Below are positions 19,308 through 29,040 of a stretch of DNA of 64,000 bases, one piece after another. Source of the DNA: Sporocytophaga myxococcoides (GTDB taxonomy: Bacteria > Bacteroidota > Bacteroidia > Cytophagales > Cytophagaceae); NCBI RefSeq assembly GCF_000775915.1, contig NZ_BBLT01000013.1, positions 62,001-126,000 on the forward strand, written 5' to 3'. The position numbers were made by a program, and so were the translations under genes. Position 1 is the stretch's first letter, and the number at the start of each line of letters is the position of its first letter. The notes beneath the pieces were generated by a model. That model was given only the letters and a program-made list of their open reading frames with translations, was not told where the DNA came from and ran no database searches.

Positions 19308-20405
19308 TTAAGCCCTGCCGGTTTCTTTAAGATGACTGAGGTGTGATCCCAGTGCTGCAGAGAAGGTTGGATATTCATTGTACTGCACATTTAGTTCCAT
19401 ACAGACACGTTTCACAATCTTATTTAATTCCGGATAGTGAACATGACTAATATTTGGAAAAAGGTGATGTTCAACCTGAAAATTCAATCCTCCGGTATAC
19501 CATGTGACTAAAGGATTATTTGTCGCAAAATTAGAAGTTGTTTTTAATTGGTGAACCGCCCATTCATCCTCCACTTTTCCTTCTGCAGGAGGCTCAGAGA
19601 ATTCTGTATTTTCAACAACATGCGCTAGCTGAAAAACTACTGAAAGCACCAGCCCAAGGACAAAATGAAATACCAAAAAACCTGTTAAAGTAACGAACCA
19701 ACCATTGAAAATGGCAGGTATAATCAAATATGCTGCTATATATCCAACTTTGGTAAACCAAAAAACAATATGGTCAGAAGTTTTAAACCTGGTCATCTTC
19801 AGATTCCCGATTTTCCCACTAAAGTATTTTATATAATCAAGAAGAAATACCCAAAGTAATGAAGATAGCCCATAAATGAAGAAACTATAAAGATGCTGGT
19901 ATTTATGCATGTAAGATTTTTTCTGCATAGTATTCAGCCTGAAAACCGGCATCTGAGCAATATCCTGATCATATCCTTCAATATTCGTATAGGTATGATG
20001 AATCATATTATGCTTATTTTTCCATAATATGGCATCTCCTCCCAGAAGATTGATGCTGTAAGCTGCAAGATTATTCAACCATTTCTTTTTTGAAAAACTT
20101 CCATGAGCTCCATCATGCATCAGATTAAATCCCAGAGCTGCGGCTGCAAAACCCATTATCGCATAGAGACATAAAGCAACTCCCAATGAAATGGCACCAA
20201 AAAGTATCGTGAAATAACAAATGAAAAAGATTGAAATGAAGGTAAGGGCTTTTAAATATAAGCCGGAATTACCTGTTGCTTCCTTACCTGTTTCATCAAA
20301 ATAGCTCTTTGTTTGTTTTCTGAGCTCCAATAAAACCGGTCGTGAAATATTACTAAAACACAACTTCTCCTTGCTGACAACTTTTGGAGATTCTAAATTT
20401 ACCAT
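19308..20405 (-). CDS. Fatty acid desaturase (acyl-CoA/front-end type)
   Basis: The 365-residue integral membrane di-iron enzyme introduces double bonds in acyl chains. All three histidine boxes are present: H97-DGA-H101 (LMHDGAHGSF), H132-NMI-HH (KHNMIHHTYTN) and QVEHHLFP near residue 305. The glutamine-type third box is characteristic of front-end and linoleoyl-CoA-like desaturases rather than delta-9 enzymes. Four membrane helices lie at about 51-92 and 200-255. No cytochrome b5 domain is fused, so an external electron donor is required. It is a single gene with its own terminator; its promoter region contains TAATTTTG on the minus strand about 60 bp before the ATG. Confidence 0.9.
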   Translation of the reverse strand: MVNLESPKVVSKEKLCFSNISRPVLLELRKQTKSYFDETGKEATGNSGLYLKALTFISIFFICYFTILFGAISLGVALCLYAIMGFAAAALGFNLMHDGAHGSFSKKKWLNNLAAYSINLLGGDAILWKNKHNMIHHTYTNIEGYDQDIAQMPVFRLNTMQKKSYMHKYQHLYSFFIYGLSSLLWVFLLDYIKYFSGKIGNLKMTRFKTSDHIVFWFTKVGYIAAYLIIPAIFNGWFVTLTGFLVFHFVLGLVLSVVFQLAHVVENTEFSEPPAEGKVEDEWAVHQLKTTSNFATNNPLVTWYTGGLNFQVEHHLFPNISHVHYPELNKIVKRVCMELNVQYNEYPTFSAALGSHLSHLKETGRA

Positions 20406-20786
20406 GAATAGTTTTTTAAAAGACCTTGAAAAAATTTACCCTCTTGGTCTTTGGATTTTTGCAAAATTACCACAATATAACTCTTGTATTTGGTAAATAG
20501 TGCATTTTATAGCTATAAATAACTTAATTCCCTTAAACTTTTTCTAAATCCTACAACCGTTCAAAAAAATACTTTTACTTTTTATAGATTATATCTCTGT
20601 AACTAAATGGATATAAGCTTGCAAGTTCAATCACTTTTACGATTATCTTCCTCCAATCCTCGGAAGAGTTTTTCAATATTTGTTTCAAAAAATATTCATA
20701 TTTCAAGTTATTAAAAACAGAAAATAAAGTAGAATAAAATTGTCTCAACCCGGCAGGTATTGAAGAAAAACTTAAACATTAGGATA
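20406..20786. other. Intergenic stretch with a possible 57-codon minus-strand frame
   Basis: On the minus strand a frame from a TTG at 20748 to TAA at 20575 encodes a lysine/aromatic-rich peptide containing SSEDWRKIIVKVIELASLY. It follows the RluA gene in the same direction. It reads like the end of a real protein but lacks an ATG and is short. It could be a small gene, a remnant or chance. Nothing else was recognised in the gap apart from the desaturase 5' region. Confidence 0.25.
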
Positions 20787-21716
20787 CTATTGTTCATTCA
20801 ATGCATTTGGAAAAATTTTTCTAAACTTTCCAGGAAGCTCTGTCTGAAATCTCATTTCCTTGTTTGTGACGGGATGTGTAAAAGCCAATACCCATGCATG
20901 AAGTCCAAGGCGCTTGATGGGGTTTACTGTAGACCCATATTTTTTATCCCCTATTATAGGATGACCAATATCCTGCATATGAACTCTGATCTGATTCTTT
21001 TTGCCTGTTTCTATATTTACTTTCACGAGACTGTAATTGTCTTTACTCATGAGTATTTCATATTTGGTAATTGCCTTTTCAGAACCTGGAACAGGACTTT
21101 TACCTGAATGAACTTTATAAGTTTTGCTTTCTTTCAAATAAGAGCTAATTGTATCCTTATCCTTTTCTGGAACACCTTGTACAATAGCAAGATAAGTACG
21201 TTCTGTTACATTATTATTCCAATCTTTCTGTAATAGTTCTTGTATATGCTGACTTTTAGCATACATCATTACACCTGAAGTATCACGATCAAGGCGATGG
21301 ACTATGAAAATTCGATTGCTATAATGCTGTGTCTTCAGATATTTGCTTAACAAACTATATGCAGTTTCATCAGTCCCATATTCCGTAGCTATTGACAAAA
21401 GGCCTTCTGCTTTATTGATGACTATTAAATCCTTATCTTCGTATATAATTTTTATTCCAGGAATATTAATCTCTGCCCTGTTGTTTCCCTTGTCAATTGA
21501 TACTTCCTGTCCTTTAGCAAGAGGAGTATTATATTGACTTACAGGCTTACCATCCACATAAATCTGCTTATGTGTTAATAAAGATTTGATATGCGTCCTG
21601 CTTTTATGTGGCAACATTTCCATGAGGAATTTCATAAGATCTGTATCCGCAGCTACTTTAAAGATCAATGGTTTAGATGATTTAGTCTGAAAGCCGGTAC
21701 TTTTTTTATTCTTCAT
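20787..21716 (-). CDS. RluA-family pseudouridine synthase
   Basis: The 309-residue enzyme isomerises uridine to pseudouridine in rRNA or tRNA. An N-terminal S4-like RNA-binding region (LPHKSRTHIKSLLTHKQIYVDG, core SRTHIKSLL) precedes the catalytic domain. The invariant aspartate lies in IVHRLDRDTSGVMMYAKS, and GKKNQIRVHMQDIGHPIIGD is the typical C-terminal signature. The target site (RluA, RluC or RluD type) cannot be assigned from these motifs. Length is normal. The ATG opens into a charged linker before the S4 region. Confidence 0.92.
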   Translation of the reverse strand: MKNKKSTGFQTKSSKPLIFKVAADTDLMKFLMEMLPHKSRTHIKSLLTHKQIYVDGKPVSQYNTPLAKGQEVSIDKGNNRAEINIPGIKIIYEDKDLIVINKAEGLLSIATEYGTDETAYSLLSKYLKTQHYSNRIFIVHRLDRDTSGVMMYAKSQHIQELLQKDWNNNVTERTYLAIVQGVPEKDKDTISSYLKESKTYKVHSGKSPVPGSEKAITKYEILMSKDNYSLVKVNIETGKKNQIRVHMQDIGHPIIGDKKYGSTVNPIKRLGLHAWVLAFTHPVTNKEMRFQTELPGKFRKIFPNALNEQ

Positions 21717-22005
21717 TTGCAGATTTAATAAAGGAAGTTCTATTGATTTGTCCTCTGCCTGTCTCTCTCGACAGTCATTTTTTTCTCCTAAATTAATAAT
21801 TTTGAAAAGCTATAGTAAATCTTAGCTTCCCTTTATTTATTGATTTAGATTAGATATACTTACATCGGCAAGCATTTAAATAAAGAAGTCCGATTTTTAT
21901 GAATAGAAACCATACAAAAAAGAAAGAGATATTTAAATTTGTACAAACAATCGACATGTTTATAATTGTTTTCATAACTAATAAATAAAAACTTCAAAAT
22001 ATAAA

Positions 22006-22287
22006 ATGGCAAAGTGTAATTTCAGCATTGAATTTAATGAACCTATAGACGGCCTTATAGAAAAAGCAAAGACAGGCATTACTGCTAAAGGAGGAAAATT
22101 TGAAGGCGATACATTAAATGGAAATTATGCTATTCAGACTCAGTTAGGATCAATAGAGGGCAGCTATAAAGTAATTATAGGGGCAGTAGTTTTTGAAATT
22201 ACCGACAAACCTTTTTTTGTTCCATGTGGTAAAATAGAAGAGGAACTAAGAAAATACTTAAACCCGTCGATACCAGGTTTAGCATAA
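22006..22287 (+). CDS. Small conserved-looking protein, unknown function
   Basis: The 93-residue product has alternating hydrophobic and polar positions typical of a compact alpha/beta fold: MAKCNFSIEFNEPIDGLIEKA, a glycine-rich turn (KGGKFEGDTLNGNYAI), then strands IEGSYKVIIGAVVFEITDKP and a final helix. The pattern is close to a SRPBCC-like or lipid-binding small domain, but I do not recognise the family. There is no signal peptide. It is a free-standing gene followed 27 bp later by a strong hairpin terminator, which supports expression as a single unit. Confidence 0.65.
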   Translation: MAKCNFSIEFNEPIDGLIEKAKTGITAKGGKFEGDTLNGNYAIQTQLGSIEGSYKVIIGAVVFEITDKPFFVPCGKIEEELRKYLNPSIPGLA

Positions 22288-22314
22288 AGTTAAAGGCGAA
22301 CCTTTATTCTTATT

Positions 22315-22363
22315 AAAACTAAGCAAAATAGCCAGTTTTGTAACTGCAATTTTGCTTAGTTTT
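22315..22363 (+). terminator. Strong terminator after the 93-residue gene
   Basis: A perfect 14-bp stem, AAAACTAAGCAAAA paired with TTTTGCTTAGTTTT, encloses a 21-nt loop. The T-rich right arm ends in TTTT, and the left arm supplies a T-run for the opposite strand. Confidence 0.7.
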
Positions 22364-22535
22364 ACAATTATTAATATTCTTCTATAGAGTATAGTGAAGT
22401 AGAGCTCACAGCACTATCCATGTGCACATGCTTAGCTTTAAAAACTAATTTTAAAGATTATTTTTTTTAATTAATGAACTTGCCGGTTCAGACTTCAATG
22501 AGAAAGATTTTAATTGACTTTCTTTTAATTAATGC

Positions 22536-24071
22536 CTATTTAATGGTTACCTTACCAAACTTCTCTGATCCTCCTTTTACAAAATGCATTAGCAATCCAT
22601 TATTTTTATCCAGAAAGAAATTTTGACTATGGGGATAAAATGAAAAGTCTTTATTCTCATACAAAAAGGTTTTATTCAATTGGCCCGATTTACTTAATGA
22701 ATAGCATACTACATTAGCTCCGTCTAATTTTCTTATAGGTTCATAAGTTCCTCCCACATATTCTTTATAGTCAAATTTAGCATTTTTGGGATGCTCAAGA
22801 AACAGGAAGTAAACATCATCATTAAACACGACACTGTTATAGGAGATAGCCTTATCGCTTGTTGATTTGGGAATAGTTTTCATCCACTCGATTTTGCCTT
22901 CAGGATTGATTTTAGTAACTATGATTTCATCGCTTACATTATATGTGGTATTGGATTTAACTGTATATGATACGGAAGCAATAAAATAACTTGCATTTTC
23001 AGTAAACAGAATATCATCTGCTGTATACAATTTATCACCTGGAAGAAACGGAGTGACTATATTCATATAACTTAAACTTATATAAACTTCCTTTGATAAA
23101 TATGTTTCAAAGGAGCTGATTATAGCAAACTTTTCCATATCTATTTTATAGGTAAAAATTCCAACTTTTCTTTCTACTAATTGCTTTGGTTTTTTTTCTT
23201 TAATTACTTCATCCTTAAACATCCCATTAATAGAAATGGTATTGTCAAAAGAATTAATCTTTAAAACCCCATTGTGCATCTCTTTTTGAGAACTTAGGTT
23301 CAGCTCAATAGCCTTCATTCCTTTGGATTTAAATGGAATAGAGCCTAAGGCTAACCCTACTTTGTCCGAAGATGTTAAATAATTAAAAGAGAAGTAAAAG
23401 TTTCCAGAATTATCTATTACATAATTCCCGCTATATATACCACCTCTTCCATATTCTTTGGGCAAGGTAAAATTATTTAATGGTTCTAAAGTATTTGCAT
23501 CACATATTAGTACAGAAACATGCTGTGGGGCTTTTCTTAACCTTATCTCATTTATAAGAGCTACTTTTTTTCTATCAGGAGACAAAGAAAGGTGAAAAAA
23601 ACTTGTTTCCGGATCTTCAACAAAAGTTCTCATAATTTCTTTTTCTTTGCTCAAAACACCATTTTTATCTACCGAAATACTTAATAGCATTTTTTCCTTT
23701 TCTTTTCCGTAATATGCCCCAAAAAAAACATAAACTTTTCCATTCATGGCATAAGAGTTTACCTGGAAATGAGCAGGATCGGTTTCTGCACCATCTATTC
23801 CATCAAGCTCAAGGTTTACAGAAAATTTCTGAGCAAAATTATTTTTATTATATGCTTCAACATAATATTTAGTACCCTTTCCAAGCGTTTTTATTTTTAA
23901 AACATAAAATAAGTCATCATCTGCACCCAGAATGCCTTTATACTTTGCAGTTCTGTCCATTGCCACCGAATTGCCTTGAGTTAAGGAAATATCTATTTGT
24001 CCATACAAAGGAAAAACCAACCAAAGAGCTATAAAAAAAACTAGTAGTGTTTTAAAAAATAGTGAATTCAT
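22536..24071 (-). CDS. Secreted hypothetical protein, possible beta-propeller
   Basis: The 511-residue protein begins with a signal peptide (FFKTLLVFFIALWLVFPLYGQ). The rest is almost all beta-strand-like sequence with recurring short strands and aspartate-rich turns, such as VYVFFGAYYGKEKEKMLLSI, FFHLSLSPDRKKVALINEI and FYFSFNYLTSSDKVGLALGS. Segments of the type LSPDRKKVALI resemble the blades of TolB/WD-like propellers. No T9SS tail, lipobox or catalytic motif is seen. I do not recognise a named family. It is a single minus-strand gene. Confidence 0.7.
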   Translation of the reverse strand: MNSLFFKTLLVFFIALWLVFPLYGQIDISLTQGNSVAMDRTAKYKGILGADDDLFYVLKIKTLGKGTKYYVEAYNKNNFAQKFSVNLELDGIDGAETDPAHFQVNSYAMNGKVYVFFGAYYGKEKEKMLLSISVDKNGVLSKEKEIMRTFVEDPETSFFHLSLSPDRKKVALINEIRLRKAPQHVSVLICDANTLEPLNNFTLPKEYGRGGIYSGNYVIDNSGNFYFSFNYLTSSDKVGLALGSIPFKSKGMKAIELNLSSQKEMHNGVLKINSFDNTISINGMFKDEVIKEKKPKQLVERKVGIFTYKIDMEKFAIISSFETYLSKEVYISLSYMNIVTPFLPGDKLYTADDILFTENASYFIASVSYTVKSNTTYNVSDEIIVTKINPEGKIEWMKTIPKSTSDKAISYNSVVFNDDVYFLFLEHPKNAKFDYKEYVGGTYEPIRKLDGANVVCYSLSKSGQLNKTFLYENKDFSFYPHSQNFFLDKNNGLLMHFVKGGSEKFGKVTIK

Positions 24072-24333
24072 TATAATTATTTACCAAAATATGTGTTAAA
24101 CTTTATTTTACATACTCCTATGAAGTATTTGTGATTTTACGAAACTTTTACAATCGGGGTATATTGATTCTTAAAAACAGAGTTTAAATGTTAAAATTCA
24201 AAAATATTATTATTCCCGGATAGTATAAGGTTTTAGGAATTTAAAAGGAATCATAAAAACTCCTCAAATTATTTCTTCCTGCTTTATTAAAGATAAGTTT
24301 GTAATGAATTTCAAGGCATGTGTTAATTGAATT

Positions 24334-24678
24334 CTATTTGTTTGGTCTTACTAATTTAGCAAGTTTCGGAGGAGCTACCGAACAATAAGCTACCTTCAAT
24401 GCGTCTTCAAATACTCTCCTATTTACACCTTTCATTTCTATTATAGTCCAGCCTTGTTTGCCCCATTTATTCTCGACCGGATATATAAACATTTTAGCAG
24501 CGAAAGAAAAGAGATCCTGATCAATTTCAGAAAGTTTGATAATTGCTCTTTTATTTTTCCCATCAAACGTTGCAAAAATTTTCTTTTTAACTCTGAAAGA
24601 GATTTTTTCAAAGTGTGGCTCCTCTGTAACCTCCGGAAATGAAAGGGCTAATTTTCTTAAAATATTAATTGTTACCAT
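24334..24678 (-). CDS. MmcQ/YjbR family protein
   Basis: The 114-residue protein is a YjbR-type small alpha/beta domain: ILRKLALSFPEVTEEPHFEK at the N terminus, SFRVKKKIFATFDGKNKRA in the middle, then NKWGKQGWTIIEMKGVNRR and the C-terminal helix VAPPKLAKL. The family is annotated as having a DNA-binding-like fold, but a specific function is not known. A second YjbR-type gene lies at 38086. It is a single gene preceded on the minus strand by a notable inverted repeat (24831-24858). Confidence 0.85.
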   Translation of the reverse strand: MVTINILRKLALSFPEVTEEPHFEKISFRVKKKIFATFDGKNKRAIIKLSEIDQDLFSFAAKMFIYPVENKWGKQGWTIIEMKGVNRRVFEDALKVAYCSVAPPKLAKLVRPNK

Positions 24679-24830
24679 TTAAGATGGTGTTAAAATTGTC
24701 TTTAAAATTCTACATTCATTTTTTCCATGATTCCGAAAAAATCTATGCGGATAGACTTGCAATATAAATCTATTGTAACATTATTATTTAAATCCTAACA
24801 ACTTACTTCCCGTTCTTCCTGTTAATTTTT

Positions 24831-24858
24831 GTGATATCAGATCTTTTCCTGATATCAC
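24831..24858. repeat. Perfect 10-bp inverted repeat GTGATATCAG
   Basis: GTGATATCAG at 24831-24840 and its exact reverse complement at 24849-24858 surround an 8-nt T-rich loop. Each arm contains the smaller palindrome TGATATCA. Neither side has a T-run in the position needed for an intrinsic terminator, so an operator or structured RNA element is as likely. It lies about 155 bp upstream of the YjbR gene start. Confidence 0.6.
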
Positions 24859-24934
24859 GAAAAAGGTTTAAAGAATTCTTCCTCTACACAAAGAAACCCA
24901 ATATTTCTTAGTCTTAACTGACTTTTGAAAAGTA

Positions 24935-26243
24935 TTACTGTTTCATCATCTTTATGACATGTCGTTCATGTTCCGTAGTTATTATCAAAAAGTATAAACC
25001 CGGAGGTAAATGAGTGGTATTGGTACTTTCATTCGTAACAGCTTGGATCACGATATTTCCAGTTGCATCAGAAATGTATCCATGAGCATTTAAAGGTAAG
25101 TTTACCGATATTTCCCTATCAAAAGGATTGCGGTTGGCGTTAATGATCTTATTATTCTGAAGCTTAGTATTGGCAGAGATTGGGCATAATTCAAGACTTT
25201 CAAGTAAGTCAATTCCTGTGTTGCCACCAAAACATATTCCGCTGTTATTTTGCAGAGCACTACCTCCAATTACCATTACAATCTTTTTTATTTTCAATGA
25301 TATGTATTCCTTTTGAATCAGTTACAATAATTTGTTCTCCCTCAATAACTATTCCTGAACCAAAATTTAACGAGTTAATAGCGGCATCCGCATATATAGT
25401 CTGTATTTTTGTCCATATATTTCCTATTCTTTTGAAAATAGAAATAGCACCCATACTTTTGTCCTCCGGTTTTTTATAACCAGGAATACCAACTACCAAT
25501 ATATCGTCCTTGAGGCCTACGTAGTTTCCAAAATTATTATATGCCACAGGATTTTCTTCTGATAAAATCTGCTTTAAAAGCCATTGGCTATTTAACTTTT
25601 GATACAAATGAACAGCCCCCGCATTGTTTAATACTTTATCTTCTTCATTGATTGAACTATAATAATTATAACCTAATGCCATCCAATCTCCGTCTATTGA
25701 CAACACATTGCCATAATACATATCTTTATTGGTGATGCTGTCTGTAAATGTCTGTGTATTTACCCACTCGCCATTGGGCTTTAACTTATATTCTTTCACT
25801 CTCTGGTTTAGGTAGTTGTATACACTTGTAACAAACAGACTATCTCTGTTATGAGACGATTGACCATCTATCCCTAAAATTTCAGGATCGGTAATGGTGT
25901 CATGAATTATCCAGCTGCCATTTTCTTGTCTTTGATAGATATGTACAAATCTTGGATAGCCATTATTGTGCGATATAGTAGCCTTGCCATTATAAACATT
26001 AAGATTTTTACCTCCATAATAATTATAAGTAGCATCTTCCGGAGATGAGGTTATCTGCTCCTCGTACCAAATACCATCTTCTCCTTTATGGTAAAAATAG
26101 ACACCTCCTTTTTCCTTTACATTATTTAAATTAAAAGTAGACTCCCCATCACTATTTTACTCATTTTGAAGATGTTTAAAAATAAAATCCTCATCAAAAT
26201 AACCACCGTTACAACTCCTGCCAATCGCAGGATACCAAAACAT
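24935..26243 (-). pseudogene. Broken FG-GAP-like secreted protein with T9SS tail
   Basis: Three collinear pieces of one reading frame are visible on the minus strand. The first runs from an ATG at 26243 to an in-frame TAA at 26157-26159. The second continues in the same frame from 26156 to a TAG at 25260-25262. It carries FG-GAP/integrin-like blades (GAVHLYQKLNSQWLLKQ, MGAISIFKRIGNIWTKIQ). The third, shifted by one base, runs to 24935 and ends in a T9SS sorting domain (LPPGLYFLIITTEHERHVIKMMK). The shift falls inside a recognisable motif, DCNGNW then GGSALQNNSGICFGGNTG, that should be continuous, so at least one indel near 25263-25268 is clear. No signal peptide is present at 26243, so the 5' end may also be missing. 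Confidence 0.75.
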
Positions 26244-26380
26244 CAATTGTAATCAAAATATCTAAAAAAAATTGTCGAAAAGAATATTGTATATTGTATG
26301 TCTTTTAGAAATTAGAATTCGTAAATAATCTATATCAATAGAAAGAATTCAAAGCCATTTAATCTTATTATTTGAAATTC

Positions 26381-28132
26381 ATGAAGTACTTTTTCACAAA
26401 AGCAGGGTATTTTTTACCTATCCTGTTCCTAAGTCTTATTCATTGCAAAACCAAGAATGAAGATCACGTAAATCCTTCAAAAGCAAACGGATCTGGAGAA
26501 ATCATTTATCAAAGCTCCTATAAACCTTCATCAGATGGCGTTACTTTAGCGAAGGTCATCTCCGGCAGTGATACGATTTACTACTTCGGATCAACCAATG
26601 AAAACGGTAAGATGAAATCCGTTAACGGTTATTTTCTATATAACCCGATCACCAAAATCACATCTAAAATTGCAGTTGATAAAACGACTAATACGATCTC
26701 AATCTCCGAATCGGCTGATGATAATAGCCTTCAGAAAGTTTATCTGGAGTTAAAGCCACTAGACGATACGTTAGTTGAAGCAACCGCTTATGAAATTTTG
26801 CACCAAACCTCTGAGCGAAAAATTCTGTTTCAATATTTGAGAAAGAAAGAGCCTTCTTCCCAAAAAATTGCCAGATCAGAAGAAGATGATGAATTGGTAA
26901 AAGAAATTCAGGACCTCCAAATTGCTGCAATGAACAGCACGCATCAGTATGGTATAGTTGGCATGCTGAGCGAACTTGATAAAAGCATTAAGAACGGCAG
27001 TATTAAAACTAATCTTGGACCTGAAATTGAAGGCATGCTATCAAGAATCAAGAGTGCATCAGCAACGGAAGAAAGTTATTGGGATAAACTAAGTGCATTC
27101 ATTAAAAACCTAAGATCAGACCTTAAAGACAAATTGACTCCTGATATTTACAAGGCGTGGAAAATACTTGATAAGTATGAGCTTTACTCAACTTCCGGAG
27201 ATAACCAGACTATAGTCTTTGGTAAATCACTGAAAGAGCCATTGGTTGGAGCGATACAATTTGACGGAGAGCCGGCAGCTAATGTGACTGTGGTTATAAA
27301 GCTTGAAGCCGGATCTGTAGTAAAAGAAATAATAACAACTTCGGATGAATTTGGCCAGATTACCTTTGAAAATCTTAGTACTAAAATATCTGATGAAGAT
27401 TCCGGAATTGATCATATTGATGTAACCTTTTACAAAGGAGGATTGCTGAATAAAAAAACAACTTTTACTATCAACTTAAAGAAAAGACCTCGTCTGAGTC
27501 TTATCAAATTTGAAGAAACCGATAATCAAACCGGAGAAATAAAACAGTTCCTGAAGAAGCCTTTAGGTGTTATGATCACCGTTGATGATGGCACTTATGG
27601 TGTTGGTTATACAGTAAAGTGGTCTGACCCTATAGGAAATGGGTTTTCTTTTCCTTCTTCATCTATCACTGATATTACAGGCATCACTAAAAATAATCTT
27701 ATCGTAGCTGATCATGAGCCTTATAAAGTAACAGCAGAGATAGTAAAATCTGATGAATATGTAGTCCTTAACAATGTAGAGTTTACCATTTTCCCAAACC
27801 CATGTCCTGATTTTGCTGAAATGAAAGGCGAATGGACTATGAATTTTGGGACTTCTTCTCTGGAAAAATATCATATGACATTTTACGATGACCACAGCGG
27901 CATTATCCATTCAGGAGTGGATGGAAGCGGTACACCGTATGAAAATAAAGAATGTAGTCCTACGTATCATTTTACATGGACTATTCAAAAAGGTGGCCAT
28001 TGTTATTTACTATTAAACTTGCCTAATAGAGGCTGGCAAATATATGCGGACTATGAGAGCAAGGGTAATTTAAAATTTACCAATAGCTTTAATACATGCT
28101 ACTCTTGTACACCTCCCCCCAACTGTCCGTAA
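26381..28132 (+). CDS. Large lipoprotein, unknown function
   Basis: The ATG at 26381 (MKYFFTKAGYF) opens into a lipoprotein signal ending in LSLIHC, so the mature protein is probably anchored by cysteine 19 or so; a TTG 9 bp upstream is an alternative start. The 583-residue protein has an N-terminal region with strands (SGSDTIYYFGSTNENGKM), a central helical region (residues about 150-260) and a middle Ig/CarboxypepD-like segment (PLVGAIQFDGEPAANVTVVI, then ITTSDEFGQITFENL). The C-terminal domain (PDFAEMKGEWTMNFGTSSLE to the end) looks like a lipocalin-type small sandwich. It ends in several cysteines (TCYSCTPPPNCP). I do not recognise the family. Confidence 0.7.
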   Translation: MKYFFTKAGYFLPILFLSLIHCKTKNEDHVNPSKANGSGEIIYQSSYKPSSDGVTLAKVISGSDTIYYFGSTNENGKMKSVNGYFLYNPITKITSKIAVDKTTNTISISESADDNSLQKVYLELKPLDDTLVEATAYEILHQTSERKILFQYLRKKEPSSQKIARSEEDDELVKEIQDLQIAAMNSTHQYGIVGMLSELDKSIKNGSIKTNLGPEIEGMLSRIKSASATEESYWDKLSAFIKNLRSDLKDKLTPDIYKAWKILDKYELYSTSGDNQTIVFGKSLKEPLVGAIQFDGEPAANVTVVIKLEAGSVVKEIITTSDEFGQITFENLSTKISDEDSGIDHIDVTFYKGGLLNKKTTFTINLKKRPRLSLIKFEETDNQTGEIKQFLKKPLGVMITVDDGTYGVGYTVKWSDPIGNGFSFPSSSITDITGITKNNLIVADHEPYKVTAEIVKSDEYVVLNNVEFTIFPNPCPDFAEMKGEWTMNFGTSSLEKYHMTFYDDHSGIIHSGVDGSGTPYENKECSPTYHFTWTIQKGGHCYLLLNLPNRGWQIYADYESKGNLKFTNSFNTCYSCTPPPNCP

Positions 28133-28164
28133 TGAATTGATAGCAGCGTGATACAATAGTTAAT

Positions 28165-28206
28165 TAAAAAGAAGCCTTCATGTTATTTTCCTGAAGGTTT
28201 CATTTT
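28165..28206. terminator. Shared terminator between convergent genes
   Basis: GAAGCCTTCA pairs imperfectly with TGAAGGTTTC across an 8-10-nt loop, with TTTTT on the plus side and A-runs upstream. It sits between the lipoprotein gene and the convergent NlpC/P60-like gene. Confidence 0.6.
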
Positions 28207-28907
28207 TAACGGGTACTTATCTCCTCTCCTAATATCCATTTTTTGATAAGCTTTTCATTGCTGCTGATATTACACATCACAAATGTTCGGGAGGTTGCAA
28301 AGGCTTTGGATTCAGAGGCTTTTTCGCGCACCACTGCAACAGGGTCAAAATAGCTGGAATGAATAAAATAAACTTCCGGACCTTCATACAACAAAAATCC
28401 AACATGGTTGTCGAGGCCTATGACATATAATCCGTCTTGTATTTTTCCTTTGGTTTTCTGAAGGAATTGTTGCGCATTTATTCCTCTATAAGTCAGAACA
28501 GAATCGCCGCTGCTTATTCTCTTTACAATCTCTAATGAATATTCTTGAGCAAGCTTATACCGGTTTAAATTAAAGCCACAGTGCTTAAGGGTAGTAGAAA
28601 CAAAATAGCCACAGGCAATAATGCCCTCTCCGGGTTTATCTGAGTAGCCATTGAAGTCCCATTTGGTGCCATACCAATAGGAAAAAATGGTATCCGTTAA
28701 GCTCTTATGCAGGTATTTACCTGCTTCGGAAAGGACTACTTTTTTTCCTGTTAAGGTAGCAGCTTGATACACTACTTTATACTTCTGTCTTTGAGACTGA
28801 ACATTAGTTTTAACAGTTTCATACCTCTCTTTATCAATAGGAGCATTTTCATTACCAGCAAAGGAACATAAAAGAAACGGTATAGCGAGAATAAAGAATT
28901 TATTCAT
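28206..28907 (-). CDS. Secreted NlpC/P60-like (papain-fold) protein
   Basis: The 233-residue protein has a signal peptide (NKFFILAIPFLLCSFA). A possible catalytic cysteine, C99, sits in GEGIIACGYFVSTTLKHCGF, the place where NlpC/P60 and amidase-type papain-fold enzymes put theirs. A histidine follows at H168 in GLDNHVGFLLYEG, and a polar residue in VYFIHSSYFD at about 183. Spacing of about 70 residues between Cys and His agrees with the fold. Substrate is probably a cell-wall peptide or other amide, which is inference. It could instead be an inactive relative. Confidence 0.55.
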   Translation of the reverse strand: MNKFFILAIPFLLCSFAGNENAPIDKERYETVKTNVQSQRQKYKVVYQAATLTGKKVVLSEAGKYLHKSLTDTIFSYWYGTKWDFNGYSDKPGEGIIACGYFVSTTLKHCGFNLNRYKLAQEYSLEIVKRISSGDSVLTYRGINAQQFLQKTKGKIQDGLYVIGLDNHVGFLLYEGPEVYFIHSSYFDPVAVVREKASESKAFATSRTFVMCNISSNEKLIKKWILGEEISTR

Positions 28908-28977
28908 ATGAAGCCTTATAATAATATAATATCATAATGCCAATATTGAAAAAAGATACAGACGGAAAAAGGATGAT

Positions 28978-29040
28978 TTAGGGAAGAAGGTGTTTGCCTT
29001 AGGGAAAAAGGAAGTTAGCTTAGGAAAATGTGGCCAGTTG
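28978..29040 (+). repeat. Degenerate 21-bp tandem repeat
   Basis: Three successive units start at 28978, 28999 and 29020, each beginning TTAGG(G)AA. The third is diverged. A separate imperfect inverted repeat, GCCAGTTGAGCTG (29033-29045) against CAGCTCTAAACTGGC (29073-29087), follows. Together they fill most of the 220-bp gap upstream of the NlpC/P60-like gene. Confidence 0.4.

Noticed and set aside
24831-24858. Intrinsic terminator for the broken FG-GAP gene
   Set aside because: On the minus strand the stem is followed by AAAAATT, not by a T-run.
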